Shown here piece after piece: positions 37,864 through 48,716 of a stretch of 64,000 bases of DNA (positions are counted from its first letter, which is position 1; every line of letters starts with the position of its first letter). Position numbers and translations under genes: made by a program. Origin of the DNA: Prochlorococcus marinus str. MIT 9312 (GTDB lineage Bacteria > Cyanobacteriota > Cyanobacteriia > PCC-6307 > Cyanobiaceae); NCBI RefSeq assembly GCF_000012645.1, contig NC_007577.1, positions 1,302,001 through 1,366,000 of the forward strand, given 5' to 3'. The notes under the pieces are model-generated. The model was given only the letters and a program-made list of their open reading frames with translations. It did not search any database and was not told the DNA's origin.

Positions 37864-39102
37864 TTAGTTTTCAAACCTCTTAATGATTTTTTTTCCAATT
37901 TGTAAAATTTTACCTTCTAAATCTTTTTTTGAGTCAAAAACTATATCGGGATTTATTACTTTCTGGCTATCAATCTTTACTCCGCCGCCTTTTATAGATC
38001 TTTTGGACTCACTGCTAGATTTGAATAATTTTAAAGAACTTAGCAAGTAAAAAAATTTAACCGGAAAAACAATATCTTTTAATGAAATCTCTGGAATTTC
38101 TCCAACTTTCTCTTTATGTCCAAGGAATAATTTTTCGCAATTAGATTGCGCTTTTGATGCTTCTTCGGCACCGTGAAATAAAGTAGTAACCTCTAAAGCC
38201 ATTCTTCTCTGCAATTCACGAGGATTTGCATCATTAAGAACACTTAAATCTAATTCAGTAAGTAATTCAAAATAGGTAGGTATTATATTATCTGGTACTT
38301 TTTCTAATTTTGAATACATTGAAAGAGAGTCTTCAGTCAAGCCAACGGTGTTAAATTCTGATTTACTCATCTTCTTAATTCCATCTAAACCTGTCAAAAT
38401 TGGCAGCAGAACACCAAATTGAGGTTCTTGTTTAAAATGCCTTTGCAGATCTCTACCTATTGCAATATTAAATTTCTGATCTGTACCTCCAAGCTCAATA
38501 TCCGATTGAACTACTACAGAATCATAACCTTGTAATAGTGGATATAAGAATTCATGCAAAGCAATTGGAACTTGTGAATTATACCTTTTATTAAATTCCT
38601 CCTTAGCTAGCATTTGACTAACTGTTGCACTACCCATTAATTCAATTATCGAATTAAGATTTAATCCTTTTAACCATTCACTGTTATATCTAATTTCTAT
38701 TTTATCTTTTGAATCAAAATCTAAAATAGATTCATTAGCTGGCTTTCCCATTCCTAGTTGGGTTAAGTATGTTTTTGCATTATCTTTAACTTGTTTTTCA
38801 GATAACTGCACTCTTGTTTTATTTTTCCCAGTTGGGTCGCCTATTTGAGCAGTAAAATCACCAATAATTAAAACTGCAATATGTCCATTATCTTGGAATG
38901 CCCTAAGTTTCTTAAACAATATGCTGTGCCCGAGGTGAATATCTGTTCCAGTTGGGTCGATTCCGAGTTTAACCCTTAATTTTTTATTGTTTTTTTTCGC
39001 ATCATCAATTATCTCCGAAAAAGTTTGATCTATTCCTTTAATCGGGAAGTATTCTTCTATTCCTCTTGACAGCCATGATGGCAATATTAATTTATCTGAC
39101 AT
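37864..39102 (-). CDS. tyrS: Tyrosyl-tRNA synthetase
   Basis: Class I synthetase. [12 protein letters not shown] is the HIGH motif and KKMSKSEFN the KMSKS loop; a C-terminal S4-like domain ([14 protein letters not shown]) binds tRNA. The HLGH form and 412-residue length fit the TyrZ-like branch. It is followed closely by pyrF and preceded by the DUF1825 gene at 19 bases. Confidence 0.96.
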   Translation of the reverse strand: MSDKLILPSWLSRGIEEYFPIKGIDQTFSEIIDDAKKNNKKLRVKLGIDPTGTDIHLGHSILFKKLRAFQDNGHIAVLIIGDFTAQIGDPTGKNKTRVQLSEKQVKDNAKTYLTQLGMGKPANESILDFDSKDKIEIRYNSEWLKGLNLNSIIELMGSATVSQMLAKEEFNKRYNSQVPIALHEFLYPLLQGYDSVVVQSDIELGGTDQKFNIAIGRDLQRHFKQEPQFGVLLPILTGLDGIKKMSKSEFNTVGLTEDSLSMYSKLEKVPDNIIPTYFELLTELDLSVLNDANPRELQRRMALEVTTLFHGAEEASKAQSNCEKLFLGHKEKVGEIPEISLKDIVFPVKFFYLLSSLKLFKSSSESKRSIKGGGVKIDSQKVINPDIVFDSKKDLEGKILQIGKKIIKRFEN

Positions 39103-39121
39103 GAAGCTTTAACCGTTAGAT

Positions 39122-39445
39122 TTAAGAAGTTTTATCAAGTTCATCCTTCATTCTTATTAAAGTTTTATTCATCTGATCGAACATTTGATCAGGAGTAATC
39201 CCAAATTGGCTTAACTGTGTCTTTAATTGTTCTACTGTCATTTTTGCTTGAAAATCTTCAGACAATTCAAATCTTTTCATAAAAACCTTATAACGATCCA
39301 TAAGAGATTCCATTTTTTTTATAAACATTTTTTTCCCTTCTCTGTCAAATTTTCCATAATCAGAACCAAGTTTCATGAGGTCTTGGTAATCTGTAAAAAG
39401 CTTTTTAGCTTCTTCTTGAACGATGTCTGACTCAAAAAATCCCAT
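39122..39445 (-). CDS. DUF1825 family protein
   Basis: About 107 residues, all helical and charged (MGFFESDIVQEEAKKLFTDY; then SLMDRYKVFMKRFELSEDF). This matches the cyanobacterial DUF1825 family, whose function is unknown. I start at the family's usual MGFF ATG (39445); a more upstream start at 39493 adds 16 unrelated residues. It precedes tyrS on the same strand. Confidence 0.8.
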   Translation of the reverse strand: MGFFESDIVQEEAKKLFTDYQDLMKLGSDYGKFDREGKKMFIKKMESLMDRYKVFMKRFELSEDFQAKMTVEQLKTQLSQFGITPDQMFDQMNKTLIRMKDELDKTS

Positions 39446-39596
39446 TTCTATTTTTTTACTTCGCAAGATTGAGGCTCTATTACAACATAACAAGAATCTT
39501 TTAAATTGATTAGAACATTAATAAATTTTAGTTTATAAATAATTCTTTGATTTATATTTTTTCAGAATTAGATTTAGTAGAAATATTTCATAATTA

Positions 39597-40208
39597 TTGG
39601 AAAAATTCAACGTAAATAATATTTCAAGCCAAAGTAGGCAATTTGAATTATTTGGTTCAAATGTAAATACATCAATTAATTTTCAACACTCAAATAATCT
39701 AAAAATCAAAGGAGAAATCCTGACTGAATGGAGAAATAGAATCCATAATCACCAATTCAAAATTTCAAAAGATATTCACAATAAAACTTTGCATCAAACA
39801 AGTCTTCCTATAAATACAATTTCCAATGAAAGAAAAATTGATCCATTTTCCCTGCACCCATTATCATTGAACTTTTGGAGAACCAATCAATATATACACA
39901 ATGGTCCAGCAATGTATTTTGTAATTGACTCGATGGAGAGTTCTAAAATAATCCTTTATATAGGAGAAACAAATTCAGCAAATAAAAGATGGAAGGGAGA
40001 ACATGACTGTAAAAATTACCTCATGAACTATAAAGAAGCCCTTGCTCATAACAATCTCTCAAGTCACCAAGATATTCGTTTCTTCTTAGATGTACCTAAA
40101 GAAGTAAAATTAAGACGTAAATTAGAACAGCAACTGATATATTTATGGTTACCACCTTTTAACAAAGAAACTCGAGATAGGTGGACAACTACTTTCACAA
40201 ACAACTAA
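39597..40208 (+). CDS. Stand-alone GIY-YIG-like nuclease domain protein
   Basis: 203 residues. The C-terminal half has AMYFVIDS then ILYIGETNSANKRWKGEH, the GIY-YIG strand pair with its Arg helix, and a Glu in RRKLEQQLIYLWLPPFN that could bind metal. The N-terminal ~90 residues are polar with no known domain. Start is TTG. GIY-YIG enzymes cut DNA (UvrC, homing or restriction nucleases); this one has no partner domain and its role is unknown. pepA follows 24 bases later. Confidence 0.75.
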   Translation: MEKFNVNNISSQSRQFELFGSNVNTSINFQHSNNLKIKGEILTEWRNRIHNHQFKISKDIHNKTLHQTSLPINTISNERKIDPFSLHPLSLNFWRTNQYIHNGPAMYFVIDSMESSKIILYIGETNSANKRWKGEHDCKNYLMNYKEALAHNNLSSHQDIRFFLDVPKEVKLRRKLEQQLIYLWLPPFNKETRDRWTTTFTNN

Positions 40209-40232
40209 AAGTTAATTAAATCCATTTTACAA

Positions 40233-41705
40233 ATGCAATTTTCCACATTCCAAAAAAATCTAGATAACTGGCAAGGTGCTTCATTAATTTTTGGGGTTTT
40301 AGAGGAAGAAATTGCAAGCCAACTTGAAAACATAAAATTTATTGTTGACCCAAAATTATTACTAAAAAAAGTGACCCAAAAAAAATTCAAGGGAGAAAAA
40401 GGGGAAACTTTAAGCTTTGAATTTTTAGATCAAAAATTAGAAACTTTAATCATAGTTGGTCTTGGCAAATCGAAATACCTCAATAAAAGTGATATAGAAA
40501 ACTCCATAGGAAATCTAATTAGAAAAACTGTTGATAAAAATGAAAAAATCAGTATCTTGCTACCTTGGGAATTAATAAATTCACAACTAGAAATAAATCA
40601 ATTAGCAGAGTCAGCAAGACTATCTGCTTATAAGGACAATAGATTCAATAAGAAAAAAGATGAAAAAAAAGTTCTTAAAGAAATAGAGTTTTTGAATTTT
40701 AAAAGCTTTGAGAATATTTGTTTTGAAGAGGCAGAAAAAATATGTGAAGGTGTAGAACTAGCCAGAAGACTTGTAGCCGCCCCTCCAAATAGTCTTACAC
40801 CCCAAGAAATGTCTATGCAAGCTTCTCAAATAGCTAAAGATCATGGTTTGGAAGTAAAAATTTTAGAGGCAAAAGAATGTGAAGATTTAGGAATGGGCGC
40901 ATATTTAGCTGTAGCAAAAGGTTCTGATCTAGATCCTAAATTTATACACCTTACTTTGAAGTCAGAGGGGCCTATAAAAGAAAAGATTGCGATTGTTGGG
41001 AAGGGTTTAACCTTTGATTCTGGAGGATACAACCTGAAAGTAGGAGCCTCTCAAATTGAAATGATGAAATATGATATGGGCGGAAGCGCTGCAGTGTTAG
41101 GAGCGGCAAAAGCACTTGGAGCAATAAAACCAAAGGGACTAGAAATACATTTTATTGTGGCAGCTTGCGAAAACATGATAAATGGATCTGCAGTACATCC
41201 TGGAGATGTAGTTAAGGCATCTAATGGTAAGACAATTGAAATAAATAACACTGATGCAGAGGGTAGACTCACATTAGCTGATGCTTTAACTTACGCATCC
41301 GATTTAAAACCGGATTCAATAATAGATCTCGCCACCTTAACAGGAGCTATTGTTGTTGCATTAGGGAATGATGTAGCTGGATTTTGGAGCAATAATGATG
41401 ATCTAGCAAATGATCTAAAAGCTGCATCAGCCCAGGCTGGAGAAGAATTATGGCGAATGCCCTTACAAAAAGCGTATAAAGAAGGCTTAAAGTCTCATAT
41501 AGCTGATATGAAAAATACAGGTCCCAGGGCAGGTGGGTCAATAACTGCTGCTTTGTTTTTAGAGGAATTCTTTGATACAGAGATTAAATGGGCTCATATT
41601 GATATTGCTGGGACTTGTTGGACTGATAAAAATAAGGGAATTAATCCATCAGGTGCAACCGGTTTTGGAGTTAAAACTCTTGTTCAATGGATTAAAAATA
41701 AATAA
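40233..41705 (+). CDS. pepA: Leucyl aminopeptidase (cytosol aminopeptidase, M17)
   Basis: A di-metal exopeptidase that frees N-terminal residues in protein turnover. The M17 signature [15 protein letters not shown] is complete, with [14 protein letters not shown] and [11 protein letters not shown] as metal and active-site blocks. 490 residues. Convergent with msrA across an 11-base gap. Confidence 0.97.
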   Translation: MQFSTFQKNLDNWQGASLIFGVLEEEIASQLENIKFIVDPKLLLKKVTQKKFKGEKGETLSFEFLDQKLETLIIVGLGKSKYLNKSDIENSIGNLIRKTVDKNEKISILLPWELINSQLEINQLAESARLSAYKDNRFNKKKDEKKVLKEIEFLNFKSFENICFEEAEKICEGVELARRLVAAPPNSLTPQEMSMQASQIAKDHGLEVKILEAKECEDLGMGAYLAVAKGSDLDPKFIHLTLKSEGPIKEKIAIVGKGLTFDSGGYNLKVGASQIEMMKYDMGGSAAVLGAAKALGAIKPKGLEIHFIVAACENMINGSAVHPGDVVKASNGKTIEINNTDAEGRLTLADALTYASDLKPDSIIDLATLTGAIVVALGNDVAGFWSNNDDLANDLKAASAQAGEELWRMPLQKAYKEGLKSHIADMKNTGPRAGGSITAALFLEEFFDTEIKWAHIDIAGTCWTDKNKGINPSGATGFGVKTLVQWIKNK

Positions 41706-41716
41706 CTATTTTAAAA

Positions 41717-42319
41717 TCATTCAATCCAAAGATTTGTTGATCTAGCGTTATTCCCCCATAATTTATCCAACCTCTGATCTCTCCCACATGAGAATCTATA
41801 GAACTTATATTTTAATTCATTTCTCTCAGCAAAATCCTGATGATATTCTTCAGCCAACCAAAATTGACCTTTTGATTTTAGTTCTACAGCTATTTTTTCT
41901 AATGGCACTCGCAACTCATTAGAGGCCGAAACAATTGCATTTGTTGCATCACTTTCCTCAGTTGCATCTTTAAAAAATATCACTGGCCTATACGAATCTC
42001 CACGATCACAAAATTGACCTTTACCGTCCAGAGGATCAATATTTCTCAAATAGAGCCTAAGTATCTCGGGTAAAGTTACCAATTGGGAATCATAATTAAC
42101 CAAAACCACTTCCTGATGTCCTTCATGATTTTCGTAGGTAGGATTTTGTAAATCTCCACCTGAATAGCCGCTTTGTACAAAATTTATCCCCTTTAATGAC
42201 TCTAAATCATGTTCTAAACACCAAAAACAACCTCCTGCAAGAATCAATTCCTCTGCAAAAGCGTTTACAGGATTAATAAATATTGAAAGAGCAATTATTA
42301 GAGGTAAGAAATATTTCAT
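41717..42319 (-). CDS. msrA: Peptide methionine sulfoxide reductase MsrA, exported form
   Basis: MsrA reduces methionine-S-sulfoxide. The catalytic motif GGCFWCLE follows at once after an N-terminal signal peptide (YFLPLIIALSIFINPVNAFA, likely cut after AFA), so the enzyme should act in the periplasm or lumen rather than the cytoplasm. SGYSGG, EVVLVNYD and AEEYHQDF are family blocks; later Cys residues could resolve the sulfenate. 200 residues. It follows lpxB at 16 bases. Confidence 0.92.
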   Translation of the reverse strand: MKYFLPLIIALSIFINPVNAFAEELILAGGCFWCLEHDLESLKGINFVQSGYSGGDLQNPTYENHEGHQEVVLVNYDSQLVTLPEILRLYLRNIDPLDGKGQFCDRGDSYRPVIFFKDATEESDATNAIVSASNELRVPLEKIAVELKSKGQFWLAEEYHQDFAERNELKYKFYRFSCGRDQRLDKLWGNNARSTNLWIE

Positions 42320-42335
42320 TTTTTTATTATAAAAT

Positions 42336-43514
42336 TCAAATAATAGAATTAATAATCTCTTTAGCAGCTCGCTGGACTACGCCCTCTTCCCCTAATTCTT
42401 TTTTTAAAAGAGTGTAACCTTTTTTAATTTTTGATTTTTCTGATGTAAGGTCCAGAATCCTGCAAGCTTTATAAAAGATTTTCTTTTCATCAAAGTCTCC
42501 CTGTACAAATTCAGGGATTATTAACTTATTAACTAACAAATTTACAGGGGAAATAAATTTTACTTTGAAATTAAGAATTTTTTTGGCAATAAATGCAGTA
42601 ACCCTACTTACTCTGTACCCCACAATCTGTGGTATTCCGTATAAAGCTAATTCCATATTCACTGTCCCGGATTTGCAAATAGCTATTTTAGTGAGCGAAT
42701 AAATATAAGGCTTTAATTTTGCGTTATCTTTTTGAGAAATTACTTGTCCAATAACTTGATATTTTCTAAAGGCCTTTTTGAATCTTTCATCAAAAACTTT
42801 CCTGCAGGAAGGAATATAGACAACTAAACTTGGATATTTTTTTTGTAATTTTCTGGCAGTCCGCATAAAAGTTGGTAATATATATTTCAATTCTTGAGGT
42901 CTTGATGCGGGCATTAAAAGTAGAATGTTTTGATTTGGGCGAAGGTTAAGAATAGTTCTGGCATTCTTCTTTAAAGGAAGTTTTTTTGTCAAATCGATCA
43001 TTGGATGTCCAACCCACAAGACATTTCCACCTCTCTTTTTATAAAAGGCTGCTTCTTGTCTGAAAATTGCAAAAATTTTATCGGAAAAATTTATTAAATC
43101 AGTTGTAGTATTATTGCCAACCCTCCATGCCCACTCTTGAGGAGCAATATAGTAGAAAATTGGAATTTTAGTCTTCGATCTTTTTAATTTTCTTCCAATT
43201 TTTATATTAGGACCCATATAGTCAATCAAAATTAAACAATCTGGAGGATATTTTTTTAGTAATTTATAAAATCTTTTTTGAATTCTTATTGTGGGAATAA
43301 TAAGAGGTAAAGCCTCCCAAATTCCTATTGCACTAATTGATGTAGTATCTTGAAGAATTTTTACACCTTCTTTCTTCATCCTTTCCCCACCTAAACCGCA
43401 AATTTCTAAATCTAAAGATTTTTTTTCCGCTTCATCAAATAACGCTTTTGACAATAACCCCCCATGTAAATCTCCAGAGACTTCTCCGGTACTGATAAAT
43501 ATCTTTTTATTCAT
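42336..43514 (-). CDS. lpxB: Lipid-A-disaccharide synthase
   Basis: LpxB joins two acylated glucosamines in lipid A synthesis. ISTGEVSGDLHGG opens the protein, PQEWAWR and CKSGTVNMELALYGIPQIVGYR are typical. 392 residues. Its start overlaps the lpxA stop by four bases. It is last but one in the bamA-lpxC-fabZ-lpxA-lpxB(-msrA) run. Confidence 0.96.
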   Translation of the reverse strand: MNKKIFISTGEVSGDLHGGLLSKALFDEAEKKSLDLEICGLGGERMKKEGVKILQDTTSISAIGIWEALPLIIPTIRIQKRFYKLLKKYPPDCLILIDYMGPNIKIGRKLKRSKTKIPIFYYIAPQEWAWRVGNNTTTDLINFSDKIFAIFRQEAAFYKKRGGNVLWVGHPMIDLTKKLPLKKNARTILNLRPNQNILLLMPASRPQELKYILPTFMRTARKLQKKYPSLVVYIPSCRKVFDERFKKAFRKYQVIGQVISQKDNAKLKPYIYSLTKIAICKSGTVNMELALYGIPQIVGYRVSRVTAFIAKKILNFKVKFISPVNLLVNKLIIPEFVQGDFDEKKIFYKACRILDLTSEKSKIKKGYTLLKKELGEEGVVQRAAKEIINSII

Positions 43515-44365
43515 TCATTTATTAAAGGCATTGGGCCTCGTCTTTCTTTTGATATTGATTCTTTTAAAAAATCACATAATTGTTTTGAAGAAAGATCTAA
43601 TGTGTCTTTTAATGCCATTTCCAATGCATCAGCAATTACATAATTAGATTTAAAAAGTAAATTCCACGTGTTTTGCAAAAGTTTTAAATCAAAGTCCTTA
43701 TTTTCCATCAAACCACTTCTTTTAATCCCAATCCTATTTAGACCTCTCAATCTTCCTGGATGTCCTTCAGCTAAACAAAAAGGAGGTACATCTCTATCTA
43801 CTCTCGTCATTCCTCCAATCATTGCTAAATATCCAATATGTACAAATTGATGAATACCTAAACAGCCACCAATAATCGCTTTATCTTCAATCTTTACATG
43901 TCCTGCAACTTGAACACTATTTGATAAAACTATCCAATTACCAAGTTCACAATTATGGCCTATATGAGTGTAAGCCATTAACAAATTATTATTACCAATA
44001 ATAGTTTTTTCTCCTTCATCAGTTGCCTTATTTATAGTTACGCATTCTCTAAAAGTATTATTATCACCAATAATCACCTCCGTAGAGGCCCCTTTATATT
44101 TAAGATCTTGCGGATCCAGACCTATAAAAACATTTGGGAACACTTTATTGTTATTACCAATTTGAGTTCTTCCCTTAATAACAGCATTAGCTCCTATTTC
44201 GGTTCCTCTCCCAATGGACACATTAGGACCGACAATAGCTCCTTGAGAGATAATGACTCCATCATGCAATTCTGCACTTGAGTCAACAAAGGCATTTGGA
44301 TGAACTTTAACGCCTCCAAATGCTGCCTTTAATTTATTATTTTTATTCTTCATATTATTAATCAA
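43511..44365 (-). CDS. lpxA: UDP-N-acetylglucosamine acyltransferase
   Basis: LpxA adds the first 3-hydroxyacyl chain in lipid A synthesis. It is a left-handed beta helix of hexapeptide repeats ([17 protein letters not shown] onward), with the catalytic His in [13 protein letters not shown], and a C-terminal helical part. 284 residues, slightly longer than usual. Its start overlaps the fabZ stop. Confidence 0.96.
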   Translation of the reverse strand: MINNMKNKNNKLKAAFGGVKVHPNAFVDSSAELHDGVIISQGAIVGPNVSIGRGTEIGANAVIKGRTQIGNNNKVFPNVFIGLDPQDLKYKGASTEVIIGDNNTFRECVTINKATDEGEKTIIGNNNLLMAYTHIGHNCELGNWIVLSNSVQVAGHVKIEDKAIIGGCLGIHQFVHIGYLAMIGGMTRVDRDVPPFCLAEGHPGRLRGLNRIGIKRSGLMENKDFDLKLLQNTWNLLFKSNYVIADALEMALKDTLDLSSKQLCDFLKESISKERRGPMPLINE

Positions 44366-44816
44366 CTAATGAGAACATTAATTCTCCAGCACAAACCAAA
44401 TTACCATCAACGTGTGCCTCTCCTTTAACCTTGCCAAATCTTTGTCTTTTAATACTCAATAAATCACAAGTAATTATCAACTGATCTCCAGGTAAAACAG
44501 GTTTTCTGAATTTAACATTATTGATTCCCGCAAATACAAAAAGTCCCTTAGGAAGATCAGGCATTTGAGTTACTATTATTCCCCCAACTTGAGCCATTGA
44601 TTCAACAATAAGAACTCCAGGCATTAAAGGTCTTTCAGGAAAGTGTCCTTGAAATTGGGGCTCATTTATAGTTACATTCTTCACTGCAACAGCTCTTTCC
44701 CCAGGAATATTCTCTATGACTTTATCCACAAGAGCAAAAGGATATCTATGAGGTAACAAACCTAGTATTTTCTCAGAGGAGAGTTGATTATTTTCACTGG
44801 ATAATTTATTGTCCAA
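44358..44816 (-). CDS. fabZ: 3-hydroxyacyl-ACP dehydratase FabZ
   Basis: FabZ dehydrates hydroxyacyl-ACP in fatty acid synthesis and competes with LpxA for its substrate. [12 protein letters not shown] and [20 protein letters not shown] carry the catalytic His and Glu. 152 residues. It lies between lpxC (5-base gap) and lpxA (overlap), the common order. Confidence 0.97.
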   Translation of the reverse strand: MDNKLSSENNQLSSEKILGLLPHRYPFALVDKVIENIPGERAVAVKNVTINEPQFQGHFPERPLMPGVLIVESMAQVGGIIVTQMPDLPKGLFVFAGINNVKFRKPVLPGDQLIITCDLLSIKRQRFGKVKGEAHVDGNLVCAGELMFSLVD

Positions 44817-44821
44817 AACAA

Positions 44822-45670
44822 TTAAAGATAAGGTTGATTTTTTAGCGATGAGGCTAATAAAGCATTTAAAGAATGTGATCCTTTATAAACTAAAATTTGT
44901 GCCTTAGGTAACCCTACCAAAGCCAAGTCCCCAATTAGGTCTAAAATTTTATGTCTTATTGGTTCATTATTAAATCTTAACGGTGGATTAACCCATGCAT
45001 CACCATCACAAACGAGAGCGTTTTCTAAACTTCCTCCTTTTATTAATCCAAGTTCACTTAACTCCTGAAATTGATCCTTAAAACCAAATGTTCTTGCTGG
45101 AGCAATCATTTCAACAAAACTTTTTGGATTTAAATCAATCACAAAAGTTTGGTTTCCAATTACTTTATAAGAAAAACTTATTGTTGATATAATTGTAGTT
45201 TTTTCAGAGGGAGTTGCTGCTATAACTGAGCCTTCTTTATTTAAAATTATTGATTTATTAATTTCTCGAAAAAAATTATCTGGTTTAGGTGCCTTCTTTA
45301 TGCCTACTTCTTCAAAAGCTCTAACCCACTGAATTGCGGATCCATCTAAAAGCGGGATCTCTCTCCCATCAACTTCGATATGAATATAACTTAACCCACA
45401 ACCAGCCATTGAAGATAATAAATGTTCAATAGTATATAAATTCCTCCCTCCTAATTTAACCGCCGTACAAAGCATCGAACTTCCAATTAAATCTTGAGTT
45501 AGCTTAAAAATCTCATTGGGTTTATCTCTGAAAGAAACATAATATCCTTCTTTTTCATAAGAAGATATTTTAAGTCTTGTTTTTTCTCCACTATGAAGGC
45601 CTATTCCTTCTCTGGAGATAACACCAGCCAAGGTGAAGCAAGAATCATAATTAGTAGGCCAAGAAAACAC
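44822..45670 (-). CDS. lpxC: UDP-3-O-acyl-GlcNAc deacetylase LpxC
   Basis: The zinc enzyme for the committed step of lipid A synthesis. Zinc His in [31 protein letters not shown], and [15 protein letters not shown] (His and Asp) are present. 282 residues. The GTG start follows the bamA stop codon with no base between, so coupled translation is likely. Confidence 0.96.
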   Translation of the reverse strand: MFSWPTNYDSCFTLAGVISREGIGLHSGEKTRLKISSYEKEGYYVSFRDKPNEIFKLTQDLIGSSMLCTAVKLGGRNLYTIEHLLSSMAGCGLSYIHIEVDGREIPLLDGSAIQWVRAFEEVGIKKAPKPDNFFREINKSIILNKEGSVIAATPSEKTTIISTISFSYKVIGNQTFVIDLNPKSFVEMIAPARTFGFKDQFQELSELGLIKGGSLENALVCDGDAWVNPPLRFNNEPIRHKILDLIGDLALVGLPKAQILVYKGSHSLNALLASSLKNQPYL

Positions 45671-47809
45671 TTAAAACTTCCATCCAACTCCAAGTGTATA
45701 TCTCCAATCTCCACTTAGGTCCTTACTAGCAATATCTAGTCTTAATGGACCAATAGGCGTTTTCACTCCAACTCCCCCACCAAGCGAATAACCAGCACCT
45801 GATTTCTGCAATAATTTACCAGGTTTACCTGGAACATCCTTTTGAGAACCTAAATCACTTCCTGCATCAACAAATAAAGCTCCTGATATCATTCTCCATA
45901 TAGGAAACCTATGCTCTATTGTGCCTTCAAGAAAACTTTTACTGACAGCCAAATCACAAGATGCCCAACCTCTGACAGATGATGTTCCTCCCATACAAAA
46001 TGCTTCATAAGGAGGCAATTCACCAACAATGGTTCCTGCCTTCAATTGAAAACCAATAGTTTGTGGGCAATCTTCACTATTAGCATTACTAGACCTACAT
46101 TCTTTCGTAAAATTTATCAACTTTGTTGGTATAAAGTATGAATACGATGCTCTCATTCTATTGAAAGTTGGAGAGTTTTCCCCGATTGGAACAAACTGTT
46201 CAGTACCAAAGCTTAATTTATTTCCTGAAGTTGGATTTACAGAATTATTCAAATTATTTCTAGTTGTACTTGCAATAAAACTGACCAATGTATTTTCTCC
46301 AGGGCATGACCCATCATTTGGAGAGTATCCAATACAGATAATATCTGTTATGTTTTCTCTTGTTGTTCTTGGCGTCCTATCAGCATAAGTTCTTTTTTCA
46401 CCACTACCATCAATCATCTTTACTTCCTTAAAATTCATTCCTCCAAGAACTCTCCATTTAGAAGGCTTAAATGGATCTCCACCATTAAGTGGCCTTGAGA
46501 AAGAAAATCCTCCTCCCGTTTTTTCTAAAACTATTGATGAAAAAGTATCAGCATTTGATGGTGTTTTATCATCTACAGCGTATAACTTTCCATTATTTTC
46601 ACTCCTAAATTCTTGTGGATAATCTCTACTCAGAAAAACATTTGTTCTAAAAGCAGTTTTATGTTTATCTCCCTTAATCCATGGATCAGTTAGAGAAAAA
46701 TTATAGGTTGTTGAATATTCTCCAAAATTTAGGTTGATGCTAGTAGACCATGCTCTACCTAATGCATTTGTTTCCTGCAAACCAATTGTGGCAAAAATGC
46801 CTGAACGAGTAGCATAACCAAGGCCACCAGTTAATGATCCTGTTCTTTGTTCACTTAAATCTAGAAAGATTATGACTTTACCAGGATTTAAATTATCAGG
46901 ACCAAGAGAAACCTTTACATCATTGAAAAGTGATGTAGCATAAAGTCTTTTAATATCTGCTTCTAAAATTTTTCTATTAAATACGGTTCCAGGTTGCGTT
47001 TTTAGCTCTCTTTTTATGACCCAGTCTTTTGTTTTCCCTTTTCTAGGTTTTCCATCGATAATAGATTCACCGTCAGATCCTGGGAATCTAAACTTAACAT
47101 CAGATATTATCCCTTCAGAAACATTTAGTATTATTACCCCGTCATCAGAAATTCTATCTGGACTATTAATTCTAACTAAAGAATAACCCTCATCTTCATA
47201 ACGTTTTTTTATTATTTCTATCTTATTTTGAAATTCATTTAGATTAAGTGTTGTTCCGTAAAAATTATTAAAAATACTATCTACGTATGCATTAGAGATT
47301 ACTGAATTTTCTGGTTTAAGTTCTACTTTCTTCAAAATTGGATTAGGCACTACATTTACAATTAGTCGTACTCCCAATGGCCCATCTTGAGACTTTATTT
47401 TAACTCCTGAAAACCAACCAGTAGCATATATTGAATTTAGGTCTTGATTTAAAATTCGATTATCAACAATACTTCCTGGCTTTATACTCATAGAATCATA
47501 TGCCGCCAATTCAAGTTTTCTCCCCCCAGGATGATTTTCCCACCCTTCAATAATTATTTCTGAGACAAGAACACTTTCTTGATTGATATTTTCTTTATTC
47601 TCTGCAATAAAGAAATTTTTTTCATGTTTAATATCAACTGCTTGAAATAAACCATTTTTAATTTTGTTTATTTCTAAATTTGTTACTGATTGCTCAACTT
47701 CATTTGGCAAATACTTTGCCGCCAGTTCTGAATTATTAGATATCAAAATCAGAGGAGAACAAGCAATATTTGTGAAAACCTTTCTAAATTTTGAAGAATG
47801 TTTTTGCAT
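45671..47809 (-). CDS. bamA: Outer-membrane assembly protein BamA/Omp85
   Basis: It inserts beta-barrel proteins into the outer membrane. A signal-like N-terminus is followed by POTRA repeats (SEIIIEGWENHPGG; VDNRILNQDLNSIYATGWF; KTQPGTVFNRKILEADIKR) to about residue 330, then a 16-strand-type barrel (GGMNFKEV, GGTSSVRGWASCDLAVSKS). The protein ends in WKF, the C-terminal Phe of outer-membrane barrels. 712 residues. It heads the lpx run. Confidence 0.95.
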   Translation of the reverse strand: MQKHSSKFRKVFTNIACSPLILISNNSELAAKYLPNEVEQSVTNLEINKIKNGLFQAVDIKHEKNFFIAENKENINQESVLVSEIIIEGWENHPGGRKLELAAYDSMSIKPGSIVDNRILNQDLNSIYATGWFSGVKIKSQDGPLGVRLIVNVVPNPILKKVELKPENSVISNAYVDSIFNNFYGTTLNLNEFQNKIEIIKKRYEDEGYSLVRINSPDRISDDGVIILNVSEGIISDVKFRFPGSDGESIIDGKPRKGKTKDWVIKRELKTQPGTVFNRKILEADIKRLYATSLFNDVKVSLGPDNLNPGKVIIFLDLSEQRTGSLTGGLGYATRSGIFATIGLQETNALGRAWSTSINLNFGEYSTTYNFSLTDPWIKGDKHKTAFRTNVFLSRDYPQEFRSENNGKLYAVDDKTPSNADTFSSIVLEKTGGGFSFSRPLNGGDPFKPSKWRVLGGMNFKEVKMIDGSGEKRTYADRTPRTTRENITDIICIGYSPNDGSCPGENTLVSFIASTTRNNLNNSVNPTSGNKLSFGTEQFVPIGENSPTFNRMRASYSYFIPTKLINFTKECRSSNANSEDCPQTIGFQLKAGTIVGELPPYEAFCMGGTSSVRGWASCDLAVSKSFLEGTIEHRFPIWRMISGALFVDAGSDLGSQKDVPGKPGKLLQKSGAGYSLGGGVGVKTPIGPLRLDIASKDLSGDWRYTLGVGWKF

Positions 47810-47855
47810 AGTATTTTTTGATTATGGAATCTGAAGCATTAATTTTTGAATTGAG

Positions 47856-48584
47856 TTAAATGAAATCGTTTATTCTTCGGTTTATTTCACTATAAGCTTC
47901 AATTAGACCACCTAAATCATTTCTAAATCTGTCTTTATCTAGGCTTACAATTGTATCATTTTTCTGATTTAGATCCCACAATCTACAATTATCAGGACTT
48001 ATTTCATCCCCTAGAAGTATTTTATTTTTAGAATTATAGCCAAACTCCAACTTGAAATCTACAAGTTGAAGCTGAATATTTTTAAAAAAACTTTTCAGGA
48101 TTGTATTAACTTTTAAAGTTAAATTTATTATTAAATCTAAATCTTTGGAGCTTAGTATATTCATTAATTCAATTCTATCTTTTGTTATTAACGGATCATT
48201 AAGTTCATCATTTTTCAGATAAATATCAATTAATGGTTTTGCAAGTATAGTACCTGATTTAATAGTCGTTTGTTTACATAAAGAACCATATGCAGTATTT
48301 CTAAGGACAATTTCCAAAGGAATTACTTTTATTTTTTGTGCAATCATTATATTTTCATTTTTAAGTTCAAGAAAATGAGTTGGAATATTACTCTTGTCAA
48401 GAAGTTCAAAAATTCTTGAACTTATAAGACAATTAAGTTTGCCCTTCCCTTCAAATTTTGCTTTTTTCAACGCATTAAAAGCTGTTGCATCATCTTTAAA
48501 TTCAATAAATACTTTATCTACATCATCATGAGAAAATACTTTTTTTGCTTTACCTTCATAAATTAATTCATATTTATTATTCAT
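47856..48584 (-). CDS. purC: SAICAR synthase
   Basis: PurC joins aspartate to CAIR in purine synthesis. YEGKAKKVF at the N-terminus, EIVLRNTAYGS, VDFKLEFGYN and LGDEISPDNCRLW are the family blocks. 242 residues, complete. It is divergent from purD across 132 bases; the two purine genes may share a control region. Confidence 0.97.
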   Translation of the reverse strand: MNNKYELIYEGKAKKVFSHDDVDKVFIEFKDDATAFNALKKAKFEGKGKLNCLISSRIFELLDKSNIPTHFLELKNENIMIAQKIKVIPLEIVLRNTAYGSLCKQTTIKSGTILAKPLIDIYLKNDELNDPLITKDRIELMNILSSKDLDLIINLTLKVNTILKSFFKNIQLQLVDFKLEFGYNSKNKILLGDEISPDNCRLWDLNQKNDTIVSLDKDRFRNDLGGLIEAYSEINRRINDFI

Positions 48585-48716
48585 TAATTTACGACCTCAT
48601 TTGATTACTAAAATTAAGATTTGTAATTAACATATTTAGTAGAGATCAACTTTTTATAGTTTATTTCATTTTAACTGATTATTCATCGAAACCTAATAGC
48701 CTTCAAAAACAAATTA

